NCBI GenBank assembly: GCA_948567375.1
Contig: OX419760.1
Location: 61,128,911 to 61,192,910, forward strand
Source: Lunularia cruciata
Lineage: Eukaryota > Streptophyta > Marchantiopsida > Lunulariales > Lunulariaceae
DNA length: 64,000 nt
Direction of reading: 5' to 3'
The notes beneath the pieces were generated by a model that had not been told where the DNA came from, searched no databases, and saw nothing but the letters and a program-made list of their open reading frames with translations. Both the position numbers and the translations under genes were made by a program. This document shows positions 1 through 12,507 of the stretch, in pieces (within the stretch, counting starts at the first letter, position 1; each line of letters starts with the position of its first letter).

Positions 1-522
1 GAAGGATGTTACACATGATGGACTAAACAAATCAGAAAGAGGTATCACCAAAAGGGGACTTCTACTAATAGAGTAGGAACCAAAATATGCCTGAAATCTT
101 TGAAGTCAATTTTGGAGGCCTAAACGGATGAATTAGGCCTCAAAAATGTGCAAACCCCCCCCCCCCAATGAAGGAGAGGCTGGCCTTCCCTTCCCCCTGA
201 TTTGTCTCATCGAGAGCTTTCCAACGGTACCTTATGTGATTCTGAGATTCCTACAGGAAGATTCCCTAAAAGATTCCCTCCGGTCAAAGCTTGTTTGACC
301 AGCCAGATAGGACCTAGACCAGACATGTCACCCATCCAAGTAAGTAATCCAAGGGTGGAGCTTGCTGAAATGTCACCTATCTGTGTCCCTAATCCTATGG
401 TGGAGCTTCCTTGGCGGAGATCCTCTTTGTCTATATAAAAAGAGAAGGTGCTCCCTTGGGGCATCGATTGTTTGAGTGTGCAATCTGGGTTTTCTCTCTT
501 CTCTTGTCCTCGGAGTATTATA
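1..522 (+). mobile_element. D-family LTR, cut by the window edge
   Basis: This stretch is the same repeat as 28039-28653 and 39370-39970 (same strand) and 9669-10231 (opposite strand): all share the block with GAAAGAGGTRTCACCAAAAG, the segment about rapid 'gattccct' and 'tttgaccaacca' motifs, and a TATATAA-type promoter box near 430. The copy at 28039 is followed by a Met-initiator primer site, so the family is an LTR. The first bases are outside the window. A run of 12 C lies at 155-166. No coding capacity is seen; short frames here are chance. What follows (523-759) shows no recognisable feature, so this may be a solo or truncated LTR. Confidence 0.7.
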
Positions 523-759
523 GTTGGGAAGAGGATGAATAGATAATATTGAAGTATGGATGGTGTAGCAATAGAGGTGGTCTCAGCCTGCATACATTAA
601 CAATGAAATCTCATTTTGTGCTCTACAAGGCCAATCCTTACCTATGGACAATTTGGATAAGATTGTATTGGATGCTAATAGGACAAGATATAAGGGTGCA
701 TTTGAGGACCCAAGTGCATGAGAACAATCCTATGGGAGTGGTGTGGAGTGGTGGGTAAG
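523..759. other. unassigned spacer between D LTR and A1
   Basis: No repeat partner, gene or RNA is recognised here. The last 20 bases (rich in GTGG) abut the end of the A1 LTR. Confidence 0.4.
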
Positions 760-1170
760 TGTAAAAGACCAAATCCGAGGAGAGAAATATGAGAATGGAA
801 CTCACATTGGGACACTTGAATGAGTGAAAACTCCAAATGCCTAGCATGAGCTTTGGCTTTGGTATTTATAGGTAGCATACAAGGACCTTGAGAAGCTTCC
901 CAAGAAGCTTCCGTGATCAGTTTTATTAGAGTGCAAGCCAAGTTAACTAGGAGGCTTCTCAAGAAGCTTCCTTCTAGAAGCCGCCTACTTGGCATGCAAG
1001 CTAAGCTGGTTAGAAGCTTCTAGAAGCTACCTGCTTGGAGCAAAAGTTGACTAGTCATGAAGCTTCCCAAGAAGCTTGCTAGATGCTTTTTGGAATGTTC
1101 TAGGCTAATATAGCTTATTCTCTACTTTGTTAGCCTAACTAATTACGTTGCTAAACTCCATATTGTTACA
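760..1170 (-). repeat. A1 3' LTR (family A)
   Basis: Read on the minus strand it begins TGTAACAATATGGAGTTTAG at 1170 and ends in TTTTACA at 760, like the A3 LTRs. It retains several GAAGCTTC and TTCTAGAAG blocks (for example around 890-980 and 1010-1030), the heat-shock-element-like arrays of this family. The polypurine tract (pyrimidines on the plus strand, 1171-1182) abuts it. Confidence 0.9.
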
Positions 1171-4100
1171 TATTCCCCCACCGCTAGTTGGTGACGTCCT
1201 CGTTGCCATTGAAGCTTCAAACTCCTAGATGGCCGTCTGTGCATTCTGGAGGTGAGAAAGAGGTTTCTAAGTGGCATTATGAAGTGATACCCTTTCCAAA
1301 GGACCTTGTACTCCGTATGTTGGTGGTGTCCTCATTGGATGTGGCGACGTGCAAGGATACGATCAACTTAGTACTCCTCATGATCATGGATAAGGATAGG
1401 AGGAGGAGGAGGTTGGACTCAAGAGGAGAAAGATGAGGGGTTATGAACAAAGGGTTTTAACTTGGAAACATGAAAGACAGGATGGATGCGCGTATGACAA
1501 GGCAAGGCAAGTTGATAAGCAACACGAAAGACAATTTGGGTGATATCAAAAGGTCCTATCTAATTGGGGGCAAGTTTACAAACTTGAGTATCAAGTGGGA
1601 GGGGTAGATTACTAGAGGATAGCATAAATTTATCACCAATTTCAAAGGTGAGATCATGACGATGGTGGTCTGCATATTGTTTTTGATGATTCTGAGCAAC
1701 AAGGAGGTGAGATTTGGCTTGTTGGAGAGATTCGGATATAGTGGTCAAGAAGGTTGAAGTATGAGGGGCTTGAGATAGAGGAGGAGCAAGAAGATAATCT
1801 GGGACAAGTGGATCTTGGCCAAAATTGAGAAAGAAAGGAGAGAATCCGGTGCTTGCCCGTTTAGAATTGGTGTATGCAAACTCCACAATCGCAAGACATT
1901 CATCCAAATTGGTATGATGAATGTTGATGAAGGCACGAAGTATATCTTCCAAGGTGTGATTTTCACATTCAATTTGTCCATCAGTTTGAGGATGATAGGT
2001 TTTGGACAAAGCAAGCTTGGTGCCAAGTATCTAGAAGAAGGCTTGCCAAAACTTTCCGGTGAAGCAAGGATCATAGTCGGAGATGAGTACACATGGCATC
2101 CCATGATGTTTGAATACATTATTGAAGTAGAGTTGCACCAAGGTTGGAGCATCCACAGTATCAACCATTGGTGCCAAATGGATTTGCTTACTAAGCTTAT
2201 CCACAAACACCACAATTGTTGTGTGACCTTGTTGTGTCGTGGGCAAGGAAGTGATGAGATCTAAGCTCACATGTTCCCAATGAGTAGTTGGAATGGGAAG
2301 TGGCTGAAGGAGTCCACTCGACTTTTGGTTACTGGCCTTGTTGCATTGACAACTCCCACACAATTGGACAAACACCTGAACATCTTGCATCATGTTGGGC
2401 CACCACCATTGGCGTTGGAGGGTACCCAAGGTCTTGTCTACCCCCATGTGACTAGCTATTGGTAAATCATGGGCTTCCTAAAGGCACACAAGTTGGAGAT
2501 CACCTTTGGCTGGAACATAGATCCTGTCCGCATGGAATAGAAGGCCTTCCTTGAAGATGTTGTACTCCTTGTTGCCTATTGTTAGATGACCATGTATCAT
2601 TTGGAAGAAGAGATTCTTGTTGTAGAGTTGACCAAAACTTGTTATGGACCTTGGGGTCAATTGACACTATTGTAATTGCTGCCGTGATGAGAAGAAGAGA
2701 CTTCAAATCAGGTTGCTGTGATAGAGCATCAGGGATGACATGGAACCAACCTTGTTTGTACTCAAGTTTGATGTCAAACAATTGGATTTGCTCTTCCCAC
2801 CAATGATGTTAACTCTTCATGTGTTCTAAGTGTACGGTCAGCAACAATAGCTTGTGATGAGTTTGCATGACCACTTGTTTCCCCAAGAGGTAATGCCTCC
2901 ATATCTTGGTGGCATATACCATTGCAAGTTGTTCTTGATCTCAAGAAGAGTAATTTCTTTCAATTGTATTTAGTCGGCGATACACAAAAGCAATGGGATG
3001 TAGTCCATCTGGGAATTCTTGTTGCAACACAACTCCAATTGCAAAGTTAGAAGCATCAAAATCAACCACACAAGGTAGTTGAGGATCATATGGTTGAAGA
3101 ATGGGTCTTGAAGACACCATGTCTTTTAACTTCTAGAATGCTTCTTCATGCTTGGTGGTCCATTGGAAACTCTAGTTCTTTCCCAAGAGGTTAGTCAATG
3201 GTGCAGCCACATGAGCATAATAGTGGATGAACCGTCGGTAAAAATTGGCAAATCCATTGAATGCCCATACTTTTGTAGCATCCTTTGGGTTAGGCCAATC
3301 AGTAATGGCCTTGATCTTCTCTTCTTCCATCTTGATCCTCTCTGATGAGTTCTTATGACCCAAGAAGATAACCTCCTTCCGCCAAAAGGCACACTTTGAC
3401 TTCTTGCAGTAAAATTTCCATTGTCGTAGTCGTCTTAGGACTTCTTGCACATGATTTACATGTTCTGCCTCTATGTTGCTATAGATTAAGATATCATCCA
3501 AGAACACCACCACGGACCGATCCAAGAGTCCATCCAACACTCGATGCATCTAATCCATGAAGACTATTGGAGCATTAGTGAGTCCGAAAGGTAGAACTCT
3601 CCACTCAAAATGCCCATACCTTGTACAAAAGGTAGTCTTTTGCACACCTCTCCATTGATAGGAATTTTCCAATAGCCGCTGCAAAGATCCAACTTGGAAA
3701 AGTAGTTTGCTCCACTTAGTTGATCAAGCAAGTCATTGATTCAAGGCAAGGGATATGCATTCTTCACGGTTTGCTTATTGAGCACACGATAATCAATATA
3801 GAAATGAAGTCCTCCATCCTTTTTTGGAACAAATAGTACTCATGCTCCCCAAGGAAAAGTACTATGTTGTATGAAGTCCTCTCCAACAACTCTATAAGTG
3901 TTGTTCACAACTCCTCCAACTCCTTTGGTGAGAGCCAATAGATTGGTCTACTCATTGGAGTACTCCCTAGCAATAACTCAATCTTAAAGGGCATACCTTG
4001 ATCGGAGTGTAATCCCTTGGGCAGATCTAGAAACACGTCCGCAAACTCCTTAACTATCTGATCAACCATTGCTTGATGAGGCTCTTGGTCCTCCGTAGAT

Positions 4101-5941
4101 TGTTCTTGTGCAATTGGCTTGTTCTACACCACAAATACAGACTTATCTTCCTCCAAAGCTTGCTCTATGGTTGCTTTACTAACAAAATTCCCTTCTAGGG
4201 AATCATCTCTCTTCCAAACTTGCTCCCTAGTTGCCTTCTTGGCAAACTTCCCATCTTGGGACTCATCTCCCTTCTAGGTTTGCTCTATGGCTACCTTCTC
4301 AACAAACTTCTCATCTTGGGACTGACTATTCTTAGGTGTCTTACTTAGAGGTACCAGACAACCTAATTGGACTTTGCTACCTTGGTGTTGTACTTGAAAT
4401 TGGCGTCAGGTCAAATCAAATTGAACCTTATGATGTTCAAGCCAAGGTAGACCCAGAATGATATCATAGTGTAGAGGTACCACTACAAACCTCATACACT
4501 CCAAATGCTCCTTCCCAACTTGAAGGTAAAAGGATATGAGGTGTGGAATGCAGAACACTTTCTACCATCTGCATCATCAAACTACTTCCAATCACGGGCT
4601 TGATAGGAATACCCAATTTCTTTGCTACATGCATAGACATGCAATTCTTTGAACTTCCACAATCAACCAAAATCCTACAACCCCGATTAGATATTGTACC
4701 TTGCAAGTGAAGCAAACTTGCATAGGTCAAGCCTTCAATCCCATTGGAACTAATCAAGCTCCCAATAGATGGCTCAAAATCTCCTATTGGGATTCTTTGT
4801 TTCCTTGATCATTCTGCTCCACAACCTCTACCTGGGCAACTTGTCGAGGTCGTCCATTCTTGAGTATACATTCAGAAATGCGATGCCACAATTGGCAACA
4901 ATAAAAACAACCACCAGTTTGTTGTTGTTTCTCTCTATCTGCCATACCAAGTGGTCTTTGTTGAATGGCATCAATCTCCATTGGTGCTGGCTCCTCCACT
5001 TGTGTGTAGTGTGTTGGTAGGCTCTGTGGAGGTCAAGGTTGAGACAAAGTTGTTGCCACCAAGGAATCAAAACGTTCGGCCAACCGCATGGCTTCCTCCA
5101 AGTGTTGTGGCTCTTGCATGGTTATCTCTAATTTGGTTCTTGCCTTCAAGCCCCTAACAAATTGATCCAAAGCTTCACCTTCTAATATATCTGGAATTTG
5201 CATGATAGTGTTTTGGAACTGTGTGATGTAACTTCTTATAAATTCAAGCTATTCAACTTTGCCAACTTATCCCGTGCAGCTCGTGTGGTATTTATAGCTT
5301 GGAACCGACTAATTATTGCGCTCTTGAATTTTGCCCATGTCAAGATTGGTGCAACAATATATTTTTTAGCTTGCTCCACTCAGAATCTCTACCATAGCTT
5401 TGCTACTCCATCAATTGACTAGAAGCCAAGCAAATCTATTTTTGCTCGTCTTGTAGATTGGTAGCTTCAAAATAACGTTCACAATCAAACACAAAATTCT
5501 GCACTGCACCCGGAAGATTCTTGCCTTCAAATACCTTAGGTTTAGGGAATCTGATCCAATCTTCTCCTTCTTGAATTGGTACTCTCTCCACCTGCTCTTG
5601 TCGTCAAAGATCTTGTTCATCCAACAATTGAGTAAGGTGCTCAATTTGTTGTTACATAGCAAGGATAACATTGTGTATTGCCGCCATGGTTGCTACTCTA
5701 TCACACCACTCTCAATCTATCTAATTTATTAACACATAGAAAAAGCACGTCCATCGTTATCCATAAGTTACAACTAGAAGCACCAAGGGTTCCTCAAATA
5801 TGGTGATCATATGCAAAAAATCTTGTCTAAAGTACAAGGTGATGAATTGTGTGAAATGATGCTTGGGTAGTATTTGGATGCAAAAATCCTAATGGTTTAA
5901 TGGAAGTGGATTTGGTGGTCCATAATTTCCATCTATCCCAT
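1171..5941 (-). pseudogene. A1 gag-pol relic
   Basis: Minus-strand remains of a chromovirus polyprotein. From right to left one sees: capsid-like gag (about 5690-5100), a zinc-knuckle region (about 4900), an aspartic protease with the LVDCGSS-type active-site segment (about 4690), reverse transcriptase including the [11 protein letters not shown] catalytic motif (about 3510), an RNase H region (about 3050-2850), integrase with the HHCC-type segment (about 2450-2330) and the YHPQTDGQ segment near its last catalytic acidic residue (about 2000), and a chromodomain region (about 1440-1180). As in A3, gag and pol lie in different frames. The copy is broken by many interruptions and cannot code for a working polyprotein. 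Plus-strand frames across this region are antisense shadows. Confidence 0.92.
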
Positions 5942-5957
5942 TCCTGCTCTGATACCA
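5942..5957 (-). other. A1 primer-binding site
   Basis: On the minus strand this reads TGGTATCAGAGCAGGA, which is complementary to the 3' end of plant initiator Met-tRNA. It lies directly inside the 5' LTR and confirms the minus orientation of A1. Confidence 0.88.
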
Positions 5958-6368
5958 ATCTGAGGAGAGAAATATGAGAATGGAACTCACATTGGGACAC
6001 TTGAATGAAGAAAAACTCTAAATGCCTAGCATGAGCTTTGGCTTTGTTATTTATAGGTAGCATACAAGGACCTTGAGAAGCTTCTCAAGAAGCTTCCTTG
6101 AGCCGCTTTCTTAGACGCAAGCCAAGTTAACTAGGAAGCTTCTCAAGAAGCTTTCTTCTAGAAGCCGCCTACTTGGCATGCAAGCTAAGCTGGTTAGAAG
6201 CTTCTAGAAGCTTCCTTCTAGAAGCTACCTGCTTGGAGCACAAGTTAACTAGTTAGGAAGCTTCCCAAGAAGCTTCCTAGATGCTTTTTGGAATATTCTA
6301 GGCTAATATGGTTTATTATCTACTTTGTTAGCCTTACTAACTACGTCGCTAAACTCCATATTGTTACA
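5958..6368 (-). repeat. A1 5' LTR (family A)
   Basis: Minus-strand LTR matching 760-1170; starts TGTAACAATATGGAG at 6368. The last few bases before the primer site differ from other copies. It carries GAAGCTTC/TTCTAGAAG blocks between about 6078 and 6275. Confidence 0.9.
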
Positions 6369-7420
6369 ATAGGGGTGGGAGGAAGCTTCAAGGTGGAGGG
6401 AGGGTATGGAGTGCCAACGACATGAGAATGATGGATAGAGGGAAAAATGTGGTGGAGTATCCTCAAGATAGGAGTCCCTTATAGGGTGCTCTACTAGTAA
6501 GAGAAGGAAGTGACCTAAGGATTGAAGGGAATCCATCTAAATAAACTCCAAAAATTGTAGGTGTATGCTAAAAAAGATGATAGAAGGGACTATTCCCTAC
6601 TTGCATATATGGGGTATGGGATGCTAAATGAAGAATGACGCCTAAGATAGTCCCTCTATAGCCCCGTATCCAAGATCAACATAGAAGCATTGGAGTACAT
6701 GCTATTGAAAGGGTGTACACCCCAAGAGTACAAAGAAAATGCCATAACAAAAATGCAAGACATAGTAGCCAAATGCTATGTGTCCCAACACAAAATCCAA
6801 CACAAAATAGAAAAAAACGGGCAGAAATAAGAAAATGCACAACCTAATACCAAAAAGTTAAAGAAAGACAAACAAGATGTGTTAAAAAACCTATCTATGA
6901 CCCAAAATGGCCTCTCCACCTCCTCCAATATCAATGTTGTGTAGAAAAGATGTTGCTCCTAATCACCATAGGCTCTCATAATCAATGTCTCTTGTAGTAC
7001 TCTGATGAAGTTTTTTTGTAAAAGGCCTACTCATGAGTGTGCTGGATTTGTAACCCTATCCCATCCAAGCCCACACCTTGAGATAATGTAGCCATTTTCA
7101 CCTAAAAGATACTTGCTCCGATCATGGAATCTACACCTTGGATCTCCTCACTTTGATCCCATTGTCTCCCAAAATCATATACTTTTGACTTGTGGCACTA
7201 AGTACTTCAATAAATATGCACTATCATTGTGTGAAATCACTAATCAGAGGCAAGTAATCCCTAGGCCACAATCTCTAAACTTAAAAGATAAAAGCCCAAG
7301 GGCCAAATAGAATACCTCAAAGGAAAAGAGAGAGTACAAAAGCACATAAAATTATAGATGGGGCAAACAAGTTAGAGGCCCAAACCAAAAGGACCCCAAA
7401 GCCAAGGAGAACCAATGGCC
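6369..7420. repeat. F repeat, left part (unclassified)
   Basis: No clear gene. Short stretches resemble other parts of the window: the segment around 6640-6690 (series 'tagtccctctatag...agatcaacatagaagcat') recalls 11905-11960, and the 'aaaagcccaagggccaaa' style sequence at 7280-7400 recalls 8112-8220. I read this as part of an old repeat interrupted by the C LTR at 7421. The evidence is by-eye similarity only. Confidence 0.35.
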
Positions 7421-8111
7421 TGTAACACCCATTTGTGCATGTGTGTGGTATTGTGATATTTAGCTTGGTATTACAAGTACTTGAGAGATATTATTTATAT
7501 AGAGTTAAAGGATGGTTCTACATTAGTCATTATCAGCTAAAGTTAGTCATAGCTAAGATAGAGGGGACCTTACTTTAGAGAAAGTGAAAAAGATGAGCAC
7601 CACTATTTTGGATTCTAATGTGTTGACTTGGTATTATTCCTAGGTGTTTGGATTTGAGGAAAGAGTTGAGAACTCTTGGGCCCGCAAGCCTTTTTGTTTT
7701 GAATTCTTCTATAGTCCAAGGATAGCTCGTGTGAAGGAATCCTTGACTTAGTGGTTGGGTCAAGATAATATCACATGCTAGTGGAATATGCCCATGTGAA
7801 TGGATATTCCTGTCTACTTTTTGACTTTACTTGACTTTTAGTCTAGTAACTTGAGTTACTGCGGTAATTAGTAACTTTGGTATGTAAGTATTTCACAAGT
7901 ATATAAAAAAGGGGTAAGGATGTACTCATCATCCTTTCATTTGCAACTATCTCTCTCTCATTGAGTTCTCTAGTGAGCAATGTCTTGAGTCTTGGAGTGT
8001 TAGCCTTGGAGGAGTATGATGGAGTTAGGGTTCCTTGCCTTCTTTGTCCATGATGCACTACCATAATAGCCATCAGAGGTTCATCTTGAGTGAGAGACAA
8101 GCCGGCTCACA
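7421..8111 (+). mobile_element. C-family solo LTR
   Basis: About 690 bp, starting TGTAACACCCATTTGTGC and ending GGCTCACA. Two further copies lie at 40218-40906 and 49805-50492; the last is the 3' LTR of a gag-pol element, which identifies the family. Here no primer site or gag-pol follows, so it is a solo LTR. A TATA-like ATATAAAA lies near 7900. No clean 5-bp duplication flanks it. Confidence 0.82.
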
Positions 8112-9668
8112 AACCAAAGCCCGACATGGAAAAGTAGCCAACATAACTCAAAAAATAACCAAAGTAAAACACAAAGACACCTACTACTAAACTATAGGAT
8201 ATAAGTCCTTCAAAGGTATGCTTGGTAGATGGGGAGGAACCTAGATATGTTTGAAGCTCCTATTACTACTGCTTGTTGGTGAAGACCCAATTCATGTCCA
8301 TGGTATAAGGTGAAAAATACTCACTACCAATAGTACAAGGTAGGTGTGGTTAACAAGCTAGCTAACTCACCTCTCTGTTGTAGGGAATCCTATATTGCTC
8401 ATGAAAGAGACCATCAAAATGGAGGTTGCCAAAGATCTCTATCTATAGTGGGGACAAAGGTGTTGGAGGTGTATCATGTAGCATAGTGGTCCTTCTTCTC
8501 CTTGGTGGCAATGGTTGTTGTAGCTCTTGCCTATGAACCTGCTCTAACCAAGGACTCTAGTTAGAGAGGGCTTGCAACCACCACATCATATAAGGTACAT
8601 CAGGCATCATTGAATATGACTATGCTTGCACTCACCCTCTAAGGGGACAGTCATAGCAGGTCCAACCAACACTCAACTTGAACTTGGGAATGAATGGATT
8701 GTAAGATTTGAGCTATTGTATCCTAGAGGGGATTATGGACTCTCAAGATTGCTCCTACAACACAATGCAAAATGTGGATGCCTTGTATGTTAAATGTAGC
8801 CCCATGTGATCATTGGTCTAGTAGCCCTAAAGAGCTAGATGTGGTAATCCCAAGCATAAGTAGAACGTCATGGTAAACTCTTCCAAAGTAAACCAAAAGT
8901 CCTCTAACAAAGGAGGTGCATAAAGCCATGCACTAAGATCCTTTTCATCCACAAGAGGGAATCCTAGCTCTATCAAGAACATGCACCTTAGTGAGGATGC
9001 TAGTAAGGGTGTGAGTATGCATATGATCTCTAAGATTTGCTTGCATCTTCCTAGAGCCTAGGGATACAAAGTCAACAAATTAGGGCAATACTATAAGTGT
9101 AAGTCATGAACATATTGGAGATATGATGGGAATGCATGAGTGCTAGAGTCTAATATCTTGATAGTTGCCAACAAAAAAGGATGGCCCTCATGTAAGAACT
9201 ATTTTTCCAATAAGACAGCTGCTAGTGCCCAAGCTCAAATATATACAGCCGGTGTGATCACCTCTTGCAATATGACACCAAACTTTCCCATGGCTATGGG
9301 GAAAGCAATCTACAATCTATGCACTCATTTGTTAATTGTGAAACCATGCATGGCTCTAAAAGAGGGAGAAAGTATGATGCATGGTGCGATCAAAGGCTAA
9401 TAGATTGGAGAGGAGTATTGTTGTGCAAGGGTATGTACAAGCTTTAGGTACATAATATCACTTGAGGATGGAGTATGTCAATTGGGTATTCTCCAAGAAT
9501 GGAAGGAGATGAGCATGTGTTGTAGCCTATATCAGAGTATCAAAGATAAATGTGCTACAAATATCATACTCTCATAAGGGAGAACCCAAAACCTTCAATC
9601 TCCCTAATGGGAGTTGGAAACCAAGTGGGAAGTCTAAGGGAGTGAGAGTTGCAAGTGGACTCTTGTAA
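8112..9668 (-). repeat. F repeat, right part (unclassified)
   Basis: About 8205-8400 matches 26925-27115: both hold the series 'aaggtatg(c)tt(g)gta(g)gtggggag', 'ttggtgaa(a/g)accca', and a closing 'gggaa(c/t)c'. A minus-strand segment beginning LYDVV is recognisable in both copies (8600 and 27417), so a protein-coding ancestor on the minus strand is possible, but I do not recognise the protein. The rest holds no supportable gene. Confidence 0.45.
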
Positions 9669-10231
9669 TGTTCCCAGTATAGGAGAGAACCCAAAAGAAA
9701 CACAAGGTTTAATTTCTCAATACTGTGATGCTCCAAAGGAGTACCTTGTCTTATTGATAGAAAAGAGGATCCATTCGAAGGGAGCTACACCCTTAGATTA
9801 GATACATGGATTAGTGAAATGTCAGCTAGCTACACCTTTAGATTAGCTGCATGGATTGGTGATATGTCTATCTTAATCCTATTTGGTTTAAAATAGGATT
9901 AAAGGTCCTTTGGTCAAACAAATTTGACCAAAGGAATCTTTTGAGAATCTTCATGTAGGAAGCTCAAAACATCATGGGTGAGGTATCATTGGAAATATCT
10001 CAACAAAAAAAGCTAGATTTGTTTGTTTTTTGAGGCCTATTTCGTTTTTTTAGGCCTCCAAAATTGGCTCTAAAGTTTTTGGTGTGTTTTCAGCCTCTAC
10101 ATTATTAGTGAAAGTTCTCTTTTGGTGACACTTATATCTAATCTACTTAGACCATTATGTATAACATTCCCTAAAGATATTACTAAGCCAATTTTCACCT
10201 CTAGATAATTTATCTAGCTAATGGTATTATA
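9669..10231 (-). mobile_element. D-family LTR, inverted
   Basis: Reverse complement of the 28039-28653 LTR: on the minus strand it begins TATAATACCATTAGCTAGA at 10231 and ends GGGAACA at 9669. No primer site or gag-pol of the same orientation is attached, so it looks like a solo LTR. It shares the 'attccttt/ggtcaaa' and 'tttaggcctcc' segments with the others. Confidence 0.75.
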
Positions 10232-11608
10232 ACTCTAGACCTTGCATTTACAAGTTTTGACTTGTAAATCCAAGGCCTCTAAACTAAGAGTGAAATCCAA
10301 CACAACCTAAACTATAACTTGCAAAGGGCACATAATATATGTATCATCTAAGATGAAAGGAAAGGGAAAAGAGAGGAAAGTAACAACAACGTCTCACAAA
10401 GCAATGTAGTGAGCTAGGGAAAATAACGGTCCTTCCAAGGACCCCTTGGCATTTTTTCTTGACCAAAGCCAACATGTGAACTTCTCTATGGTAGTACTAT
10501 TGCTATACAATAGAGGTGTCTAAATACCTTCAGCAGATTTATAGTCTATTATTGTTAACCACTTGGCCATTGTCCCTATGATAAGTAACCTTCTATTTTC
10601 CGATGCCACAAGACTCTAATGACCACTAAAATTATGCACAAAGTAGATCAAGGAGGGGACCTGATCCTCTACTCAATAAAGAGCTGAAAATTTTTTTGGA
10701 CAAGAGGTGGTATTGTATGTATTTGAGACATACACTTGGAGTACCACACAATTAGAATGGATGTCCAAGGAAGCTTGAATGCTTGGAATGACTATCTTGC
10801 AACTCCTTGGAGAAACCTTTGCATTTTGATGGGAGATAATAAAGAGGAAAATGAACTCCAAAGCAGGAGAGAAATAGTACATGCAACTTAACATAGGAAA
10901 ATGTACCCAATGGCTATGGGGTAAACACCAAAAGTCTCCTTTGACAAAACAAGGAGATGAGATGCCTCAAAAAAACAAGTAGCACAAATGTGTACTATGC
11001 CCAAGGCATTGCAATGGCAAAAATGAAAGAGAGTAAGGAAACCAAAATTTGGAATGTCAAGGGAAAGATAATCATGCAAATGCTCAAAAACCAAACCCAA
11101 ACCCAAAACCCCCTTGCTTATAAATATGGAGAGTGAAGTAGAGCATGAGCAAAGATGGATTCAATAAGCTATAGCTCCTCATTTGGATGATAATCATGGA
11201 TAAATGAAATGAGGTCATATGTGGCATGTAGATGGAGATCCTATAGGCCAATAATGTAGCAATGGATAAGGGTGCTAGCTTGGAGGGTGATAGAGACAAT
11301 ATTTCTTGGTCTAACCTAACATCAAGGAACAATAGAAGTATCCATGGTCTATAGATACATCATGAGGCCATGGTCACTTTATAATCCATCTACCTATTGC
11401 TTGGGTTTGGATGGTGTACTCTTCTTGCAAAGTTGTCTAATCCTTCCTCAAAAAGTAGTGAATTTAGAAGATGATTTCACATTGTTTGGATGTATCCCCA
11501 TGGGCATGGAGGAGTAATGTCTATTGTGGAAATAAGGCTAACAATCCAAGTGGAGACATCTCTTCTTGATCATTTTCCAAGATAGCCCATAAAAGTAATG
11601 AGAGCATG
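10232..11608. other. unassigned AT-rich DNA
   Basis: No gene, RNA or clear repeat partner recognised. Frames up to about 80 codons occur on the minus strand (for example 10888-11332) but lack any family signature and are most likely chance. Confidence 0.35.
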
Positions 11609-11761
11609 AAGCCTACTAGATGTTGGGATCATCAATAGGAGAAACATCCAAGAGAGTGTCCTCCCTTGGGGATGAGAGAAATGGATGTTTCTTTCATCCT
11701 CTTTTTTCTCATCCTCTCTTGGATGTTTTTCCTATTGATGATCTCAACATCTAGTAGGCTT
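11609..11761. repeat. long near-perfect hairpin, 48-bp arms
   Basis: The left arm 11609-11656 and right arm 11714-11761 are reverse complements at 46 of 48 positions; the loop is 57 bases (11657-11713) and contains a smaller nested inverted repeat (GATGAGAGAAA against TTTCTTTCATC). Direct copies of an ACATCTAGTAG-type motif continue just right of it (11745-11790). This is either a foldback transposon (MITE-like) or a young small-RNA precursor. No promoter is evident. Seen directly: the arms. Inferred: any transcript. Confidence 0.85.
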
Positions 11762-12100
11762 GACATCTAGTAGACATCTAGTAGGCATGGAGAATATATC
11801 AAAGTGAAGTCATCTTGCTGAACCTTAGCCACTATGGGAGTGTGTTGAAAGAGTCAGCATAAGGATCTCTTCTTTAAGCACATATAAGGGGATAGATGAA
11901 GAGCATTACTATGGTAGTCTCTCTAGCTACCCATGCCAAAGACCAAAATGGAAGCATAAAAAACTATAATAGAACTATATCCCAACCCAAAGAGATGACA
12001 AAGACACCATAAAACAACAAGAAAAGACCTAAAGTGAGAAGTATACATCCAAGCCCACAAGAGCAAACCAAAAAATAAAATTAAAACAATAGTAGGCCTC
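11762..12100. other. unassigned, small direct repeats at left edge
   Basis: Begins with two more copies of the ACATCTAGTAG motif from the hairpin arm (to about 11790). The segment at 11900-12060 resembles 6640-6900 weakly. No gene seen. Confidence 0.35.
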
Positions 12101-12507
12101 TTACAATAATATGGAGTTAGTAGACAAGTTAGTAGAAGCTAATGAGTTAGAAGTCTAAGCTAAATATAGCAAAAGGAAGAAGAACTAGACTAAGAATGTT
12201 CTAGAAGCATCAAGGAAACTTGTGGATAAAATATTCTAGAAGCACTTAGGAAGTTTCTTACGGAGAAGCTTCTAAAAACTTTCCATGGGTAGAGTAACTT
12301 GTATGCCAAGCTGACAATTAGCTTAGCTTGCACTCCAAGTAAGATTGCTCCTAGAAGGAACCTTCCTTGGAAGCTCCTTGGGAGTCTTGTACCCAAGTTA
12401 CATGTAAATACTCAATGTAAACTCAAACTAAGCATTCTGAGTTTCCCTTAATTGAGAGTTTCAATGTGATCTGACCTTCCATTCCCCTATCTCCTTAGTC
12501 TTTTACA
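12101..12507 (+). mobile_element. A-family solo LTR
   Basis: Aligns along its whole length with the A3 LTR: ATATGGAGTTAG start, TATTCTAGAAGCAC, AGAAGCTTCT, TTAGCTTGCACTCCAAGTA, 'taaatactca' and the terminal TTAGTCTTTTACA. No primer site follows and no gag-pol of this family is attached. It is strongly diverged from A3, so old. It still keeps parts of the heat-shock-element-like blocks. Confidence 0.85.

Larger units (their letters stand above)
760..6368 (-). mobile_element. A1: old Ty3/gypsy chromovirus, minus strand, broken
   Basis: Both LTRs are present in minus orientation (760-1170 and 5958-6368), with a primer-binding site just inside the right LTR and a polypurine tract just inside the left LTR. 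In between, gag, protease, reverse transcriptase, RNase H, integrase and chromodomain relics follow in the standard Ty3/gypsy order when read on the minus strand. It is the same family as A2 and A3. It is broken, with many interruptions across gag and pol. No matching target duplication is visible at 755-759 versus 6369-6373, which fits an old insertion. Its LTRs differ from A3's far more than A3's two LTRs differ from each other, so it is clearly older than A3. Confidence 0.93.

Noticed and set aside
1815-2264. 149-codon plus-strand frame (and others across A1, A2 and the complement of A3)
   Set aside because: They lie antisense to well-identified integrase and other pol sequence; shadows.
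755-6373. Target duplication around A1
   Set aside because: GTAAG on the left and ATAGG on the right do not match well enough.
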